Part shown: piece by piece, positions 1 to 11,289 of the stretch
Layout: each line of letters starts with the position of its first letter
How positions within the stretch are numbered: the stretch's first letter is position 1
Origin: Lonicera japonica
Taxonomy: Eukaryota; Streptophyta; Magnoliopsida; Dipsacales; Caprifoliaceae
Assembly: GCA_021464415.1 (NCBI GenBank)
Contig: CM038463.1
Coordinates: 7,889,204 to 7,953,203, forward strand
DNA length: 64,000 bases
Direction: 5' to 3'
Translations under genes and position numbers: made by a program
The notes under the pieces: generated by a model
What the model was told of the DNA's origin: nothing
Database searches by the model: none
What the model saw: only the letters and a program-made list of their open reading frames with translations

Positions 1-599
1 ATCCTTTATCCATATTCTATCGACCTCCAAATTGACGCTAACATATTCTTTATAGCTATGAAATTGATGGATCAATCGGTTAAGAATTTACCGACGATAC
101 ATGAATGCATATTTTGATTCATCTTATCTGCTCCTGTAGAGGGTTAGCTCTAAAGTTCCCCTTCTTCTTCCAAAGCCATCTGAGCATATAGATTTGTGAT
201 GTCATGTGTATGGTCTTTCATGGTAGGGATGAAAAACAATAACGAAGCAACCAAAAAAAAAAACTAATCAAGACAACCTGTTAGAGAAACAAGACATTCT
301 CCAAACCTGTCAGAGTAAAAGGACAATCTATATGTCTCCTTCTTCTTTGGTTGTACTTAGGCTACAATAAAAGCTTTAACAACTTATACGAGGTAGCAAT
401 ATTGTTGTGAAAATAGTTGTAATTAAAAAATATGTAATGAATAAGATGAAAATCAACTTAATAAATATCAAAGTGTAGACTCATGATCATTTTTGCATGG
501 GAGTGACCAAATATATCTGTATCAATATGTCTAATGAGTTTAATAATGATTTTTAACTCACTATAAACAAAGTGAAATTTTTTAATAGAACAATATATC
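1..599. other. Intergenic, no gene seen
   Basis: AT-rich DNA without a convincing coding region, RNA gene or bounded repeat. The reading frames present are short and overlap low-complexity sequence. Confidence 0.5.
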
Positions 600-807
600 T
601 GTAACACCCCCGTCTTAATTAACGATATAACACTTGTAATTAAGACCTGGAGTGTCCACCTTAAACTAACTAAAATGGGTTTTACATAAATAATTAATCT
701 TGGTAAATCACATAACACGTGTCACTCAACCATTCAATACTCATATAGATGATGATAATATAAAACGAAAGCATAACACATATATACATATACAAGACCG
801 TATCAAC

Positions 808-1311
808 TAGGGCCGAGAAAATAGAACCCAGAACCGGTCCGGACCGAACCAATAAAAAATGGTTCGGTTCTTCAAAATTTATTATTTTTTTTAACGGTTC
901 GGTTATTGTCTATTTGTTAACAGTTCTTAGTATAATTTTTTTCCAAAGACCGTTAAGGAACCGTTATTGAATTTTTCCTTCTAAGCTTTATTCCAATTCT
1001 TAGGAACCGAACCATTAGAACTATTATTTCTTTACAACAACCAACATTTTTTCCAATAATCGTTAATATTTCAGTTTTTCTCTTGTTAACGGTAAACCAA
1101 TAAACCGAAAGAACCAAACAACCATTAATATTTTGAGTTTTATTTTGTTAACGGTTAACCGATAAATCGAAGGAACCAAACCGTTAGAACCAGTTAGGTT
1201 CTTAAACGGTTCTTCACTTTTTTTATACTTAGAACTGAACCGTTATGATATATACGGTCCGGTTAACAGTTCTTTCAAAATTTGCTAGGAACCGAACCGG
1301 TCCTAGCGCTA
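808..1311. mobile_element. hAT-like MITE, AACCG-rich (copy 1)
   Basis: A 504-bp non-coding element flanked by an exact 8-bp direct repeat, gtatcaac, at 800-807 and 1312-1319. The ends are imperfect inverted repeats: TAGGGCCGAGA on the left and, reversed, TAGCGCTAGGA on the right. The TAGGG-type end and 8-bp duplication are diagnostic of hAT transposons. The interior is almost entirely AACCG, AACGGTT and GGTTC words in both orientations. It shares this design with the element at 15402-15901. No transposase is encoded, so it is non-autonomous. Confidence 0.85.
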
Positions 1312-1643
1312 GTATCAACATGAGGCTAGCTGTGACTTGCCATACAAACATATGTATAACAAAAAAAAGAAGTCCGTATCATAGCAATCTAAGCCATCCA
1401 CGAACCCGTCGTCTCTTTAACTTCATTCGTCTTTTGCGTACCTGAATTTGTTTAATAAAAAAGAGTGAGCTAACAGCTCAGTAGGGGGATAATGGGGGAT
1501 AATATGTTTAAAACATAATTTGTTGTTTAATAACAAATTATACTTTAACCAATAATTTAATTTAAAAGCATCATCCTATAAAGTAATGCATGCTTATGCA
1601 TATGTAGGTTACTTCCCTTATTTCAACTATTATACCACGTCAC

Positions 1644-1825
1644 CAAGAAATACCGAAGCTAAATCGAATCAGAATAATAATAACAATTGGCCTGACCACC
1701 CCCAAGAGATACCGAATTCGAACCGAATCATAATAATAACAATGGGCCTGACTACCCCCAAGAGATACCGAATTCGAACCGAATCATAATAATAACAATG
1801 GGCCTAACCGCCCCCAAGAGAATGA
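1644..1825. repeat. Tandem repeat, 56-bp unit, about 3 copies
   Basis: The phrase caagagataccgaattcgaa recurs at 1703 and 1759, with a partial copy at 1815 (spacing 56 bp) and a diverged copy at 1644 (59 bp upstream). Each unit also holds cataataataacaatgggcc. It lies inside the LTR-like remnant. Confidence 0.8.
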
Positions 1826-2504
1826 GTACCAAGATCATAACATGGCTTGACTGTCTTAGCTAATATCATAATATATAATAACATAATTGGACCACACATT
1901 CGCCAACATCATATAAATACAACTATTAGTGTCTTACCGTAGTCTGTAGTTTCAAACTCTACACCATTGGCTCAGACAGCCCACAATTTGCTGCACTTCG
2001 GAGGTTTAGGGATTTTCAACCTATTCCATACCGGCAAACACTAGCCATACCCAATTCTCTTCACCGTCGGTAGGCTATAAATATATCAATAATACCAGCC
2101 AATCATCGTTGGCAAATCAACCGAGGATCATGCCATATCCAAGAATATATCATCATGAGCATAGAAAGCTCTCAATGTCATGGATAAGAGATATAAGCTC
2201 CTGTAAGAGATAAATATTCGAGCCGTATGCCGTAGAGAATTTTAATATAGCCAGACTACCAGGTTGAGACAGTAAAAGTGCAATTCATGCTTGTGATGCC
2301 AAGTATCTCATATGATGCAACGTTATTCAACCACAAATTTCAAACAATTCAATAATTATATCCACAAGTGAAATCAATTATAATATATATATAAATTCCT
2401 CAAAAAATATTAAATATTCCCCGATTAGTAACTTAATCAAAATTTCTAAATCATAAAATCTTAAAATAAAGCCTAATTCATTAACCCCATAATTTGTTCA
2501 AAAT

Positions 2505-2983
2505 ATGGAGTAAACTTTGTGTATATATATGTATATATATGACATAGGGGTGGCTTGTGGCAGACCTCTTGGAGCAGGTCCAAAGCCATGTCCTGAATAC
2601 CACCCACTCTGACCTTGTTTCTCACTTGATCTCGATGCATTAAATGCAGTTGGTTTGTATTTAATAAAGTTAAAGGAGCTTCTGCAGTATTGGTGGTATT
2701 GGCAGTAGTTGCCCATACTGTCTATCACTTACTCTGACATGACTGTCTGGGAGAGAGCTCCAGAGCTTGCTAAAAGAGCTCTAGTTCACGAGCTCCATCA
2801 CTTGTGGAACAAAGATAATCCTTGGTCTTGTTGCACGAACTTCTAGGGGCTCTGGAGCTTGCGTGATACTTAAAACGAGTTCCCAGAGCCCTCCTCGTCC
2901 TCGTATGTTAGACTGCTGACATGGACTGCCACGTGTCCTTATGTGGTTGGCGAGTCAAAACAATTCAGTTATTTTCCCGATCA
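2505..2983 (-). repeat. 3' LTR, truncated
   Basis: Clearly alignable by eye, with scattered substitutions and small indels, to the outer part of the LTR at 12847-13742. Both share the word gactgtctgggagagagctc and end (read on -) with TGAT..GGG. Similarity runs from 2983 leftwards only to the tatatatatgaca region near 2520-2540. About 400 bp of the inner part of the full LTR is missing here. Confidence 0.85.
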
Positions 2984-2998
2984 ATTTCCCCCATCCTT
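2984..2998 (-). promoter_or_regulatory. Polypurine tract of the retrotransposon
   Basis: Read on the - strand this is aaggatgggggaaat, directly abutting the TG that opens the 3' LTR. Position and composition fit the plus-strand primer of an LTR retrotransposon. Confidence 0.7.
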
Positions 2999-3311
2999 GC
3001 TATTTAGCTCAGAAGAGCTGACTGGGGAGGATAAACTTCTATCGAAGGTCTGAGGGAGTTATGATATCTGGTAATGGAGTTGTTCGAGATGTGAACTTCT
3101 GGCGATTCTTGATGGCACCGAACTTGAACCCATAGATACCATGTACCCATTATTTCGGTATTTAAAGTTCCTTTAAGGGGCCGTTACCTTGTTTGAGAGA
3201 TCGTGTGTGTCCGTTCTTTTTTTCTTGGAGGACATGTAAACCTGTGGTAATGGGGTTGTGAGTGGACATTTAAGGCTTGGAGTGGACGGTTAGCTTCTCC
3301 AACATACCTTT

Positions 3312-3317
3312 TATAAA
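3312..3317 (+). promoter_or_regulatory. TATA box of the antisense gene
   Basis: TATAAA in the context cttttataaacccctcttgc, about 220 bp upstream of the first reading frame of the extra gene. A C/A-rich, leader-like stretch follows about 30 bp downstream. It faces the opposite way from gag-pol. Confidence 0.55.
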
Positions 3318-3534
3318 CCCCTCTTGCCTTAGCCAAATCTCCACTTCACATTTCTTAAACCTAGGCACCGTTAGAGCTTAGAGTATTCGAGGAATTTCTT
3401 CTTCATTTGTTCTGGCTTACAAAGGTCCGTTAGAAAACTCTTTTAGGCGATTCTCGAGTGTTCATTTAGGGGATCTTCTCAAGGCAGGTCATCACTTCGC
3501 ACCTTCAACTCTTTTTCAAACCATAGTCGATCTG

Positions 3535-6228
3535 ATGGAATATTTAACAGACCAAGGGCAAAAACTTGAGGTCCCTCCTCAAAGGGATGTGGGCATTTCT
3601 TCAAGCGTGGCTCTAGCTGTCCCCCTCCAGTATAGGACCATCACTATTATGGATAGTGATAAGCGAATCACCACCATTTTCCTTCCACCTACGGTCGGAT
3701 CCTCTGAGAAGGTCGTCAGGGTATATTCCAAATACATTAGCTCTTTGGCAGCGTTCTCCATCATTTCTAGCTTCTCCGTGGATGATATCCCCACATTTAG
3801 AGATATATATCAGATTTCCGCTAGTGTTAGGATTAGAACTCTTGATGCAGAGGAAAGAGTATGCTACTACAGACCTGGGGAAGTTTGCTTTTACGAGTCC
3901 GCCTTCGAGTGCGGGCTCCGATTTTCCCTCTGAGAGTTACTCGCGGCTTTCGACCTAGCCCCTGCCCAGCTCTCGCCGAACATGTGGAGCTGCCTGATAG
4001 GTCTTATATTGATTTTTAAGGCCATGTATGCTAGTAGCCACGAGGTATCCATAGAGGAGTTCCTTACTCTATATCAGCCCAAAAACTGAGGACTTATGAA
4101 CTGAGGTATACTGAGCTGTCCGAGCAGGTGGGGAGCTTCTAAACTCATTCAGAACCTTCTTGACAATGTCGTAACTAGAAGAAAAAGTTCTTCTACGTTT
4201 CTGGGACAGGCTGGGAGCACGAGATCAATTGCCCCAGTATGGTTGACTTGAAGACCTGGTTTACTGAATCGAGCACCATTTGTAATTGTTTACCATTCAG
4301 TTCTTTCTTATAGTCTTTTGTCACAGTGCCCAAGCTAATCGCGCATTCCACATTTTTCATTTTACAGTGAAAGAGAAAAAACCTGCTCTGATATCTTCTC
4401 ATTGGATAGAGGATGCCTAAGAGATTCACCCTTAGGCACTACGCAGAGATCACGGCCCCTGAGATGCTCTGGCACTTTGGTCTGGGTCCCAAACCTGCAG
4501 ACATGGACGAGGCTATCTCTATTGTGGAGGAATTAGAGCTGAATAAGCCCTTCGCGGTGCTCTTTGAAAAAGAATCATCCGCCACTACTACCAAGGATAC
4601 GTTAGCCGTTCCTCCGGCCATTAAAGAGGTGAAGGATGATAAAGAAGAAGAGGATGAGGAGGGAGGACTTTAGAGGAAGAAGTCCAAACAATCTGTCAGC
4701 GCCCTTCCTCTACGCCAAGTTCCCTTTACACCTTCAAGTAAGTCCTTCCCTGTCGAACTCCTTTATCAGTGCGCGTGTCGAGCTCTTCTCATTTATTTTG
4801 ATGTATCTTTTATGCGTTGTAGATCTGCCTTTGGCCATTAACTCAGGGCTAGTGTGCAAGCTAAAGAGGACCCTCCAAAAAGGTCCTCAAGTGAAAAAAC
4901 CAAGACAAGTGAGGGGACTTCAGCTTCAGAGCTAGGCAGAGGGATACTGTTGGTTCGTTCGTTGATCTGATGACAGGCCCCATCGATGCCTTCCCACCTT
5001 TGGGCTCTTAAGAGGCCGAACTTAAAACAATTGAAGACTTTGATGACGAGTTTGTGCTGCCCTCTTCTCCAAAAGAGGCCTCCCCTACTAGGATTGCTTA
5101 TAAGCATGTAGTACCTAATGATGAAGACCTCTGAGAGCTCGACCTAGAGGAGGCTCAACGTCAATCCGCTTTCAGAGGTGCTACCAGCTCCATTCCTAGA
5201 TCTTATGGGGACGGGTCTAAGTTTTTTGTTCCTGGCATCACCCTGCCCCTTTTGGGTGAAGGGATGTTCCAGATCGCCATAGAAACAGGGTTTGACAATT
5301 CAGCAAACGACTATGCCTACCATATGAGTCACGTAAGTATTTCTGCCTTCTTCATCTTTCTTCGTACCTCCAGTCTTCGAGCTCCTCTCTGATTGCTTTC
5401 TTTTTTAGGCAATAATATTCTTCTATTCTACCCTCCGCCTAGCTGAGGATTTTTCAGGCAATAACACTTTTTTATTCTACGCTCTGCCTAGCTGAGGAGG
5501 GTACAAACAATCCTGCTCTGTTGACAGCTCAAAAGGCTTTGAATAAGGCCAAGTCAGATTGGCAGCTGCCAAGGAAGATAAGAAGAGGATACTAGCCCAG
5601 GCTCAGATGTTAGCTGAGGCAATGAGTCTACTCACCCAGCTGAGCTCTTTGAAGGGCCAGACCCAAGCCGACATCAGTGCTGCCCGTACCTAAGCTGAGC
5701 TTGACCGTAAAAGTAGAGAGGAAGCCCTGAAGCTAGTCGAGCTGGAACGCCAAAGCAGGGATAAGTTTGCCAGGAGTCTCAAAGAACTCCAGAGCCAGCT
5801 GTTAGTAAAGAATGAAGAGCTTTCTTCTGCTCGCATCTCCGAGCTGGAAACATAGAACAAAGAGCTCAAAGAGGATAACAAGGAGCTCAAGGATGATAAC
5901 AAGGAGCTCAATGACTCCCTTCATGCCAATCAAACTCCAGGCCATAGAAGGTGTATGTGCTTAAAGAGGGCCAGTTGGGAAGATCAGGGACGCCTTCATA
6001 ACGGGCTTTTTTAAGTGCCAAGAGCTCGCCCTATAGCAGCCTGATAACTTTGAGGGGCTCGAGCTCCTATCCAATATGGGCATGACTTCCGAGCTCGAGG
6101 CCAAGATTTTGGAGAAGAGATGAGACATTTTGGCCATCCTTCAACTGATTAGGGATAAAGAGCCCGAGCTATTGGAAAAGTAGGAGATTGGGAAGCCTTC
6201 GCCTTCTGGAGATGGTGACGAGGCCTAG
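3535..6228 (+). pseudogene. Extra antisense ORF of the Tat element (PF04195-like plus coiled coil), broken
   Basis: A gene on the strand opposite to gag-pol, between integrase and the 3' LTR. The first open stretch (3535-3933, 132 codons) and the following QLSPNMWSCLIG...EEFLTLYQ stretch (about 3955-4087) resemble the family called 'putative gypsy type transposon' (PF04195), which occurs widely in plant genomes. A second open stretch (4413-4673) ends in a run of K, D and E. From about 5520 to 5935 there is a coiled coil rich in Glu, Lys and Leu, including repeated KELKEDN/KELKDDN units. The frame ends at the TAG at 6226-6228. Stops (for example TGA after the EEFLTLYQPKN stretch and TAG codons in the coiled coil) and frame changes break it; some breaks may be introns. 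The role of these extra proteins is not established. Confidence 0.7.
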
Positions 6229-6331
6229 TACTGATGGGACGACTAATAGGAATAGTTGTAGGGTTTATCTTTTTCTGTCATTTTTTTGTAATAGAAAGTT
6301 TTGGACCACTGTAACCCCTTTCTCATTAATG

Positions 6332-6337
6332 AATAAA
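6332..6337 (+). terminator. Polyadenylation signal of the antisense gene
   Basis: AATAAA about 105 bp after the stop of the antisense gene, preceded by T-rich sequence. With the TATA box at 3312 it delimits a separate transcription unit running against gag-pol. Confidence 0.5.
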
Positions 6338-6639
6338 GCGCTTTGTTTTAAATATTTTTCTTACTCGTGTATCCTGTTTTTTTTGTTTGTTTTGAGTTGT
6401 GTCTAAGATGGAATTCGCTATGTATGTATGGATATCCCTTACCCTCAAACTAAAAATACAATAACGGAGCAAATCAAAGAAGTAGAACTTGTTAATACAG
6501 ATGTCTGTGTTAGAGGTCTTTTGTTGGGTCATTTTGATACACCAGGAATTTTCATACTTTAACTAGGTTTGAAATAATCATGCCATCTGGGCCTTAGGCA
6601 AAGTTTGTACCATTTCGAAGGTGTCGATTGGATTCCTCA

Positions 6640-7129
6640 GAGTGTAAGTGTGATCTGTGAGCTGGATACTTACTAAACTGATCTCTTCGAAAGGAATTTA
6701 TTAGTTCTCAGCAGGTCCAAAATTGGAAGTTTTATGCTTAGTGACTGACCTAGATGGTAGTAGGAATTTTTCGAAGTCTTTGATGTTTTAAAAAGAAAAC
6801 TTGTTCTTTTTGGCTAAATGTATAGTGGAGACATGCCCCCTTTTTACTTAGGCCAATCTCGAAAGTTTTCTCCTTTTTTATCAAGCCTCTTTAACGTTGA
6901 ACTGGTATTTTTATGAAAGGTCTTTTAAGAGTGCAAGTGTGCTTAGTGACATGTGCACTTACTAAATCGACCTCTTTGCGAGAGCATTTTTCGCGGAGTG
7001 CAAGTGTGCTCAGTGAACTGTGCACTTATTAAACAGACCTCTTTGCGAGAGAATTTTCTGCGGAGTGCAAGTATGCTCAATAAGTTGTGCACTTACTAAA
7101 CCGACCTCTTTGCGAGAGGATTTTCTTTT
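6640..7129. repeat. 67-bp tandem array in the retrotransposon 3' region
   Basis: Three copies of a 67-bp unit begin at 6929, 6996 and 7063. Each opens with gagtgcaagt and contains a gtgcactta core followed by cctctttgcgagag. A diverged fourth copy lies apart at 6640-6705. The array sits between the integrase end and the antisense gene. Tandem repeats in this region are a known trait of Tat/Ogre elements. Confidence 0.85.
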
Positions 7130-7485
7130 CTTCCTTTTTTTTGACCAGAGTGTATTTTACAAGCAGTGAAGTACCAAAGCAAATATATTTCACATATACA
7201 TTTTATTGGAAATAACTATTACAAAAGTTGAATACATTCCAACTCAAGGGTAATATCTCTTGAGGTGTTCTATGTTCCACAGTCTCATGAGTTTCATGCC
7301 ATCTGCAGTTCTCAGATAGTAGGTACCAAGTCGATTGACCTTGGTGACTACGTAAGAACCTTCCCATTTAGCAGCAAACTTGCCATGTTAAAAAATTTCG
7401 GTTGCCAATATGACTTTTCGAAGCACCAAATCACCCACACAGAGGCTTCAGTGCTTGACCTTCTTATTGTAGCTCTTAACCATGC

Positions 7486-8480
7486 TCATTTTGTAAGCCT
7501 TTTTTTTATTCGAGCTTGCTCTCTTTTTTCTTTGAGGAGGTCTAAGTTTGCTAGTAGGCCTTCATCGTTACGAGTTGGATCATGATATTTGATTCTGTGC
7601 ATGGGTACCCCAACCTCCACTGGAATAATAACTTCGATTTTATAGGTCAGAGATAAAAGAGTTTCGCCATTTGAATCTCTGATAGTGGTTCGATAGGCCC
7701 ACAGAACTAACGGGAGCTCTTCGAACCAATTTCCCTTGGCATTATCGTGTCTTTTCTTTAACGAGCTCAGTAGGGTTATGTTGGTGACCTCGGCCTGACC
7801 ATTGGCTTGGGGATGGATATGAGAGCTGTAATGATTTTTCAATCCCATGCCATTCGCAGAAGTCCTTAAAGAGGTCGCAGTTGAATTATTTTTCATTATC
7901 TGTGATTAATACCTTTGACAGGTCAAAATGGCATATAATGTTTCTTTACACGAAATTCTAGATTTTCATAGTGGTGATCGTAGTTAGTGCCTTTGCCTCA
8001 GCCCACTTGGTAAAGTAATCTATGGCCACAACAGCAAACTTGGTTTGTTCTTTGCCCAGGGGGAAGGGACCAACGATGTCCATACCCTATTGCGAGAAAG
8101 GTCAAGGGCTACTGACCAGGGTCATGAGCTGTGCTGGGAGTTGTTGGATGTTAGCAAATCGCTGGCACTTGTCACATCTCTTTACCAACTCCTTAGCGTC
8201 TTGCAAGATTTCCTTATCTTTCAACTTTGATGGCCAATGATCGAGCTGCTAGGTGCCTTCCACACAGACCTTCATGGATTTTTGACAGTGCTGTCTGGGC
8301 CTGGTAAGGTGTAGGCAGAGCCAAAATGGGAGGACGTACCCCCTTTTTGTACAGCGTTTCTTCAATGACCACGTACTGGTTGAAAATGTGCTTTATTCTT
8401 TTAGCCATTTTCTTGTCTTTGGGAAAAGCTCCGCTTGGGAGGTAGTCCAGAATTGGATCGATCCAACACTTAGAGACCTG
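7486..8480 (-). pseudogene. Integrase region of pol
   Basis: Reading right to left: a zinc-binding N-terminal part near 8214-8330 (with the phrase IHEGLCGRHLAARSLA); then the core with GMDIVGPFP near 8075, holding the first catalytic Asp, and ITDN near 7905 with the second; then the SSHIHPQANGQAEVTN stretch, where the catalytic Glu is expected in the A-E pair (7840-7780). A basic tail ends near 7486. Stops and at least one frameshift separate these blocks, so no full-length integrase can be made. Confidence 0.85.
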
Positions 8481-9084
8481 TACCAGAGCAGTGTTGAACT
8501 CCATAAGCTTGTCAATAACCTTTCTTTCCAAATACTCTATATGAACACTGTTCGGCACCTCTATAGATAAGGCAAGCTTAGCCAAATGGTCTACTTTGTT
8601 GTTCTGAGCTCGGACAACCTTGATGAAAACTAAGTTCGAATACCTTCGAGCTGCTGCTTTAGCCTTGGCCAGATAGGCAGTCATGTGATCTTCTTTAGCC
8701 ATGTTGTGGCCAAGTTTTTGGCCCACTACAACTGCAGAATCGTTGTAATTTTGCCCCCATCTCCTCAGCTATTTTTAAGCCTGCTATGATGGCCTCATAT
8801 TCTGCCTCGTTGTTTGATGCCTTGAAGAGAAATTTGAGGGTTATCTCCTGCGTGTTGGCTTTAGGGTTGATCAGTACCAGACCAGTACCAGAACCTTGCG
8901 AATTGGAGGCCCCTTCGGCGTGCAGTATCCATACAGGCACTTCCAGTAAGAGGTTCATCGAGGTGGTAGGAGTCGAGGTGTTTGGGTCTACAGGTGGTAC
9001 GAGTGCTGGCGGCTCAACGACCTGTTCCTCCATGTAGGTGAACTCGGCTATGAAATCTGCCAATGCTTGTCCTTTGATCAACAC
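8480..9084 (-). pseudogene. RNase H region of pol
   Basis: The frame at 8695-9084 carries WILHAEGASNSQGSGTGLVL and NNEAEYEAIIAGLKIAEEMGA, the first two blocks of a plant Ty3/gypsy RNase H. The third block lies in an overlapping frame at about 8560-8726 (KVVRAQNNKVDHLAKLA). The usual Asp of the D-G-A/S-S-N motif is Glu here, and the domain changes frame near 8710. Both point to a dead enzyme. Confidence 0.85.
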
Positions 9085-9347
9085 CCTCGGCTTGTAGCTG
9101 ATCGTGAATTACCCGAGCTCCACAACCCAGATTGCCAATCTTCCCGACTGGTCTGGTTTATCAAGGATCCTTCACAAAGGCTGATTTGTGAGCACATCAA
9201 TGGCGTGGACCTGGAAGTAAGGCCTCAGTTTTCTGGAGGTAATGAGGATAGCGTAGGTTAACTTCTCTAATCTGGGATAATTGAGCTCGGCGGAGTGCAG
9301 GGCTCTGCTTGTGTAATAAACAGGAAGCTGTACCAGCTCCTCATTTC

Positions 9348-10458
9348 TCATGAGGGCTGAGCTAACCGCAGTCTGGGAAACGGCAATATACAGGCAAATG
9401 ATCTCTGCCTTCTTTGGAGAGCTGAGTAGCGCAGGAGCTCTGAGGTATTGCTTGAGCTACTGAAAAGCGAGCTCTCACTCTTCTGTCCACTCAAAGGCCT
9501 TTTTAGAGTTTTGAAGAAAGGGTGGCACTTGTCGGTGGTCTTGGAGATGAATCTATTCAGAGCCATGACTTGCCCTGCTAAGCTTTGGACCTCATTTAGT
9601 TTAGTGGGAGATTTCATGTCAACCAGAGCTTATATCTTCTCAGGGTTAGCCTTAATTCCTCTTTGTGTCACCATAAATCCCAAGAATTTGCCTCCTTTCA
9701 CCCCGAAAGCACACTTCGCAGGGTTGAGGGACATGCCGTCCTGTCTAAGAATGGAAAAGGTTTCGATGAGGTCATTCACATGGGTAGAAGTCATGAGGTT
9801 TTAGACAAGCATGTCGTCGACGTAGACTTCCATGTTTCGGCCTATCTAGTTTTTAAATAGGGAGCTCGTCACCCTCTGATATGTAGCTCCTATATTTTTC
9901 AAGCCGAAAGGCATAGCCTTATAACAATAAGGTCCCTCATTTGTGATGAATGATGTATTTTTTTCATCCTCAGGGGCCATCCTGACTTGGTTATAACCTG
10001 AGTATGCGTCCATGAAGCTCAGTATCTCATGTCCGGTGGTGGCGTCCACGAGCTGGTCGATCTTTAGGCGTGAGAAATTATTTTTGGGATAAGGCTTGTT
10101 GACGTCCTTGAAGCTCACACACATTCTCCACTTCCCACTGCGTTTCTTCATAAGCATGACATTAGAAAGCCGTTTTGGGTAATGGACCTCTCGAATGAAC
10201 CCAGCTTGGAAAAGTTTCTAGACTTCCTCTTTGGCCATGTTTTCTTTCTGTCGTAAATGCTATTTTCTTCTGTTTGAATGGCTTGAAGTCCAGGTCAGCG
10301 TTCAGCCTGTGTACCATGACCTCTGGGTTTAGCCTTTTCATATCACTATGGGACCATGCAAACACATCAGCATTAACTCTAAGGCATCGGGAGAGCTCCT
10401 GCTTGATCTCTAAGCTGACCCTATCATGTTGCGAGGGGTCTAGGGGTAGGTCCTCCAT
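9348..10458 (-). pseudogene. Reverse transcriptase region of pol
   Basis: The lead-in block ADVFAWSHSDMKRLNPEVMV lies near 10360. The fingers/palm block is at 9846-10157 (KWRMCVSFKDVNKPYPKNNF, then LSFMDAYSGYNQVRMAPED, then AMPFGLKNIGATYQR). The catalytic YVDD follows near 9820, with a stop codon a few codons later. The thumb/connection part (FLGFMVTQRGIKANPEK, SLAGQVMALNRFIS) runs down to 9348. These motifs and their order are those of Ty3/gypsy RT. Several stops and frame changes show decay. Confidence 0.9.
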
Positions 10459-10814
10459 GTCTTTAACAGATTCACCCCTGAGCCTTTTCTCTTCATATAT
10501 AGGGTCTAGAGTATCAATTTATAACTTTCAGAACTTGTGGCCCCCTCCGAGTCTTTTACTTTATTTATAGTACCTGCCTCGAGCTCTACCATTGCGATCT
10601 CAGAGCACCTGATATCTTTTAGGTCCCTAAAATGGTAATACCTAGCCTCCACTTCGTTTCCTCTAACCTCCCTGATCCCGTGGGGGGTCGGGAACCTTAT
10701 GATAAGGATGTAGGTATAAATGGCCGCCCTGACTTCATTGAGAGTGCCCCTGCCTAGGATTGCATTGTAATGGGGGGCTAAATCGAGGAACAGGAACTCT
10801 GCCATGGTTGTGAC

Positions 10815-11226
10815 CTATTTTGGAGCTGTTCCTAGTGTGACAGAAAGTTTGATGGTGCTTAGGGACTTGATTTTCTCTCCAAAAAATGCCACCAAGGTCA
10901 TTGATAATAGGGTCAAATGTTCGATGGTGAGGCCCATGGCCTTGTATGAGCTATAATATATCAGGTTGGAGGTGGCCCCTATGTCTATAAGTATACGGTA
11001 GACGCTATGGTTGCCCACCATGGCCGTCACGACTAAGGGATCGTCATGAGGGTATTCTACCCCTTTTTTCATTAGTGAAGGTTATCTTCGTGGTCTTGTA
11101 TTTCGCCATTTTCACATGTCTGATATTGCAAAATTCGATTTCAGATCTTTGAAGCCTAGCTTGCCTGATGTAGGCCTTTCTTGACTTGTTGTTATTTCCA
11201 GAGAAGGAGGAGCCTCCTTCGATCAA
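10815..11226 (-). pseudogene. Aspartic protease region
   Basis: The block GGSSFSGNNNKSRKAYIRQ (near 11215) and the following ITFTNE are the usual lead-in to the protease of Tat-type elements. The core is in the next frame (10815-11072): YPHDDPLVVTAMVGN, then ILIDIGATSNLIY, then GLTIEHL. The active-site triplet reads D-I-G rather than D-T-G, D-S-G or D-N-G. A frameshift near 11060 splits the domain. Confidence 0.8.
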
Positions 11227-11289
11227 GAGAATTTTGTTGGCATATTCCTTTCCTTTGGCTCTTGGAGGAACATACTTATTTCTTTCTAC

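Larger units (their letters stand above)
600..2510 (+). mobile_element. LTR-like remnant, TGTAACACCCC start
   Basis: The stretch begins with TGTAACACCCCC, a start common among plant LTRs. It has no coding region, contains a TATA-like word (ctataaatatatc, near 2078) and is interrupted by a MITE at 808-1311 and a 56-bp tandem array. No second copy, primer site or target duplication is visible, so it may be a solo or truncated LTR or a different repeat. The right limit is set only by the start of similarity to the next element. Confidence 0.3.

Noticed and set aside
3579..3794. Minus-strand frame opposite the antisense gene of the retrotransposon
   Set aside because: Shadow of the + strand frame; no motif, and it is outside the pol region.
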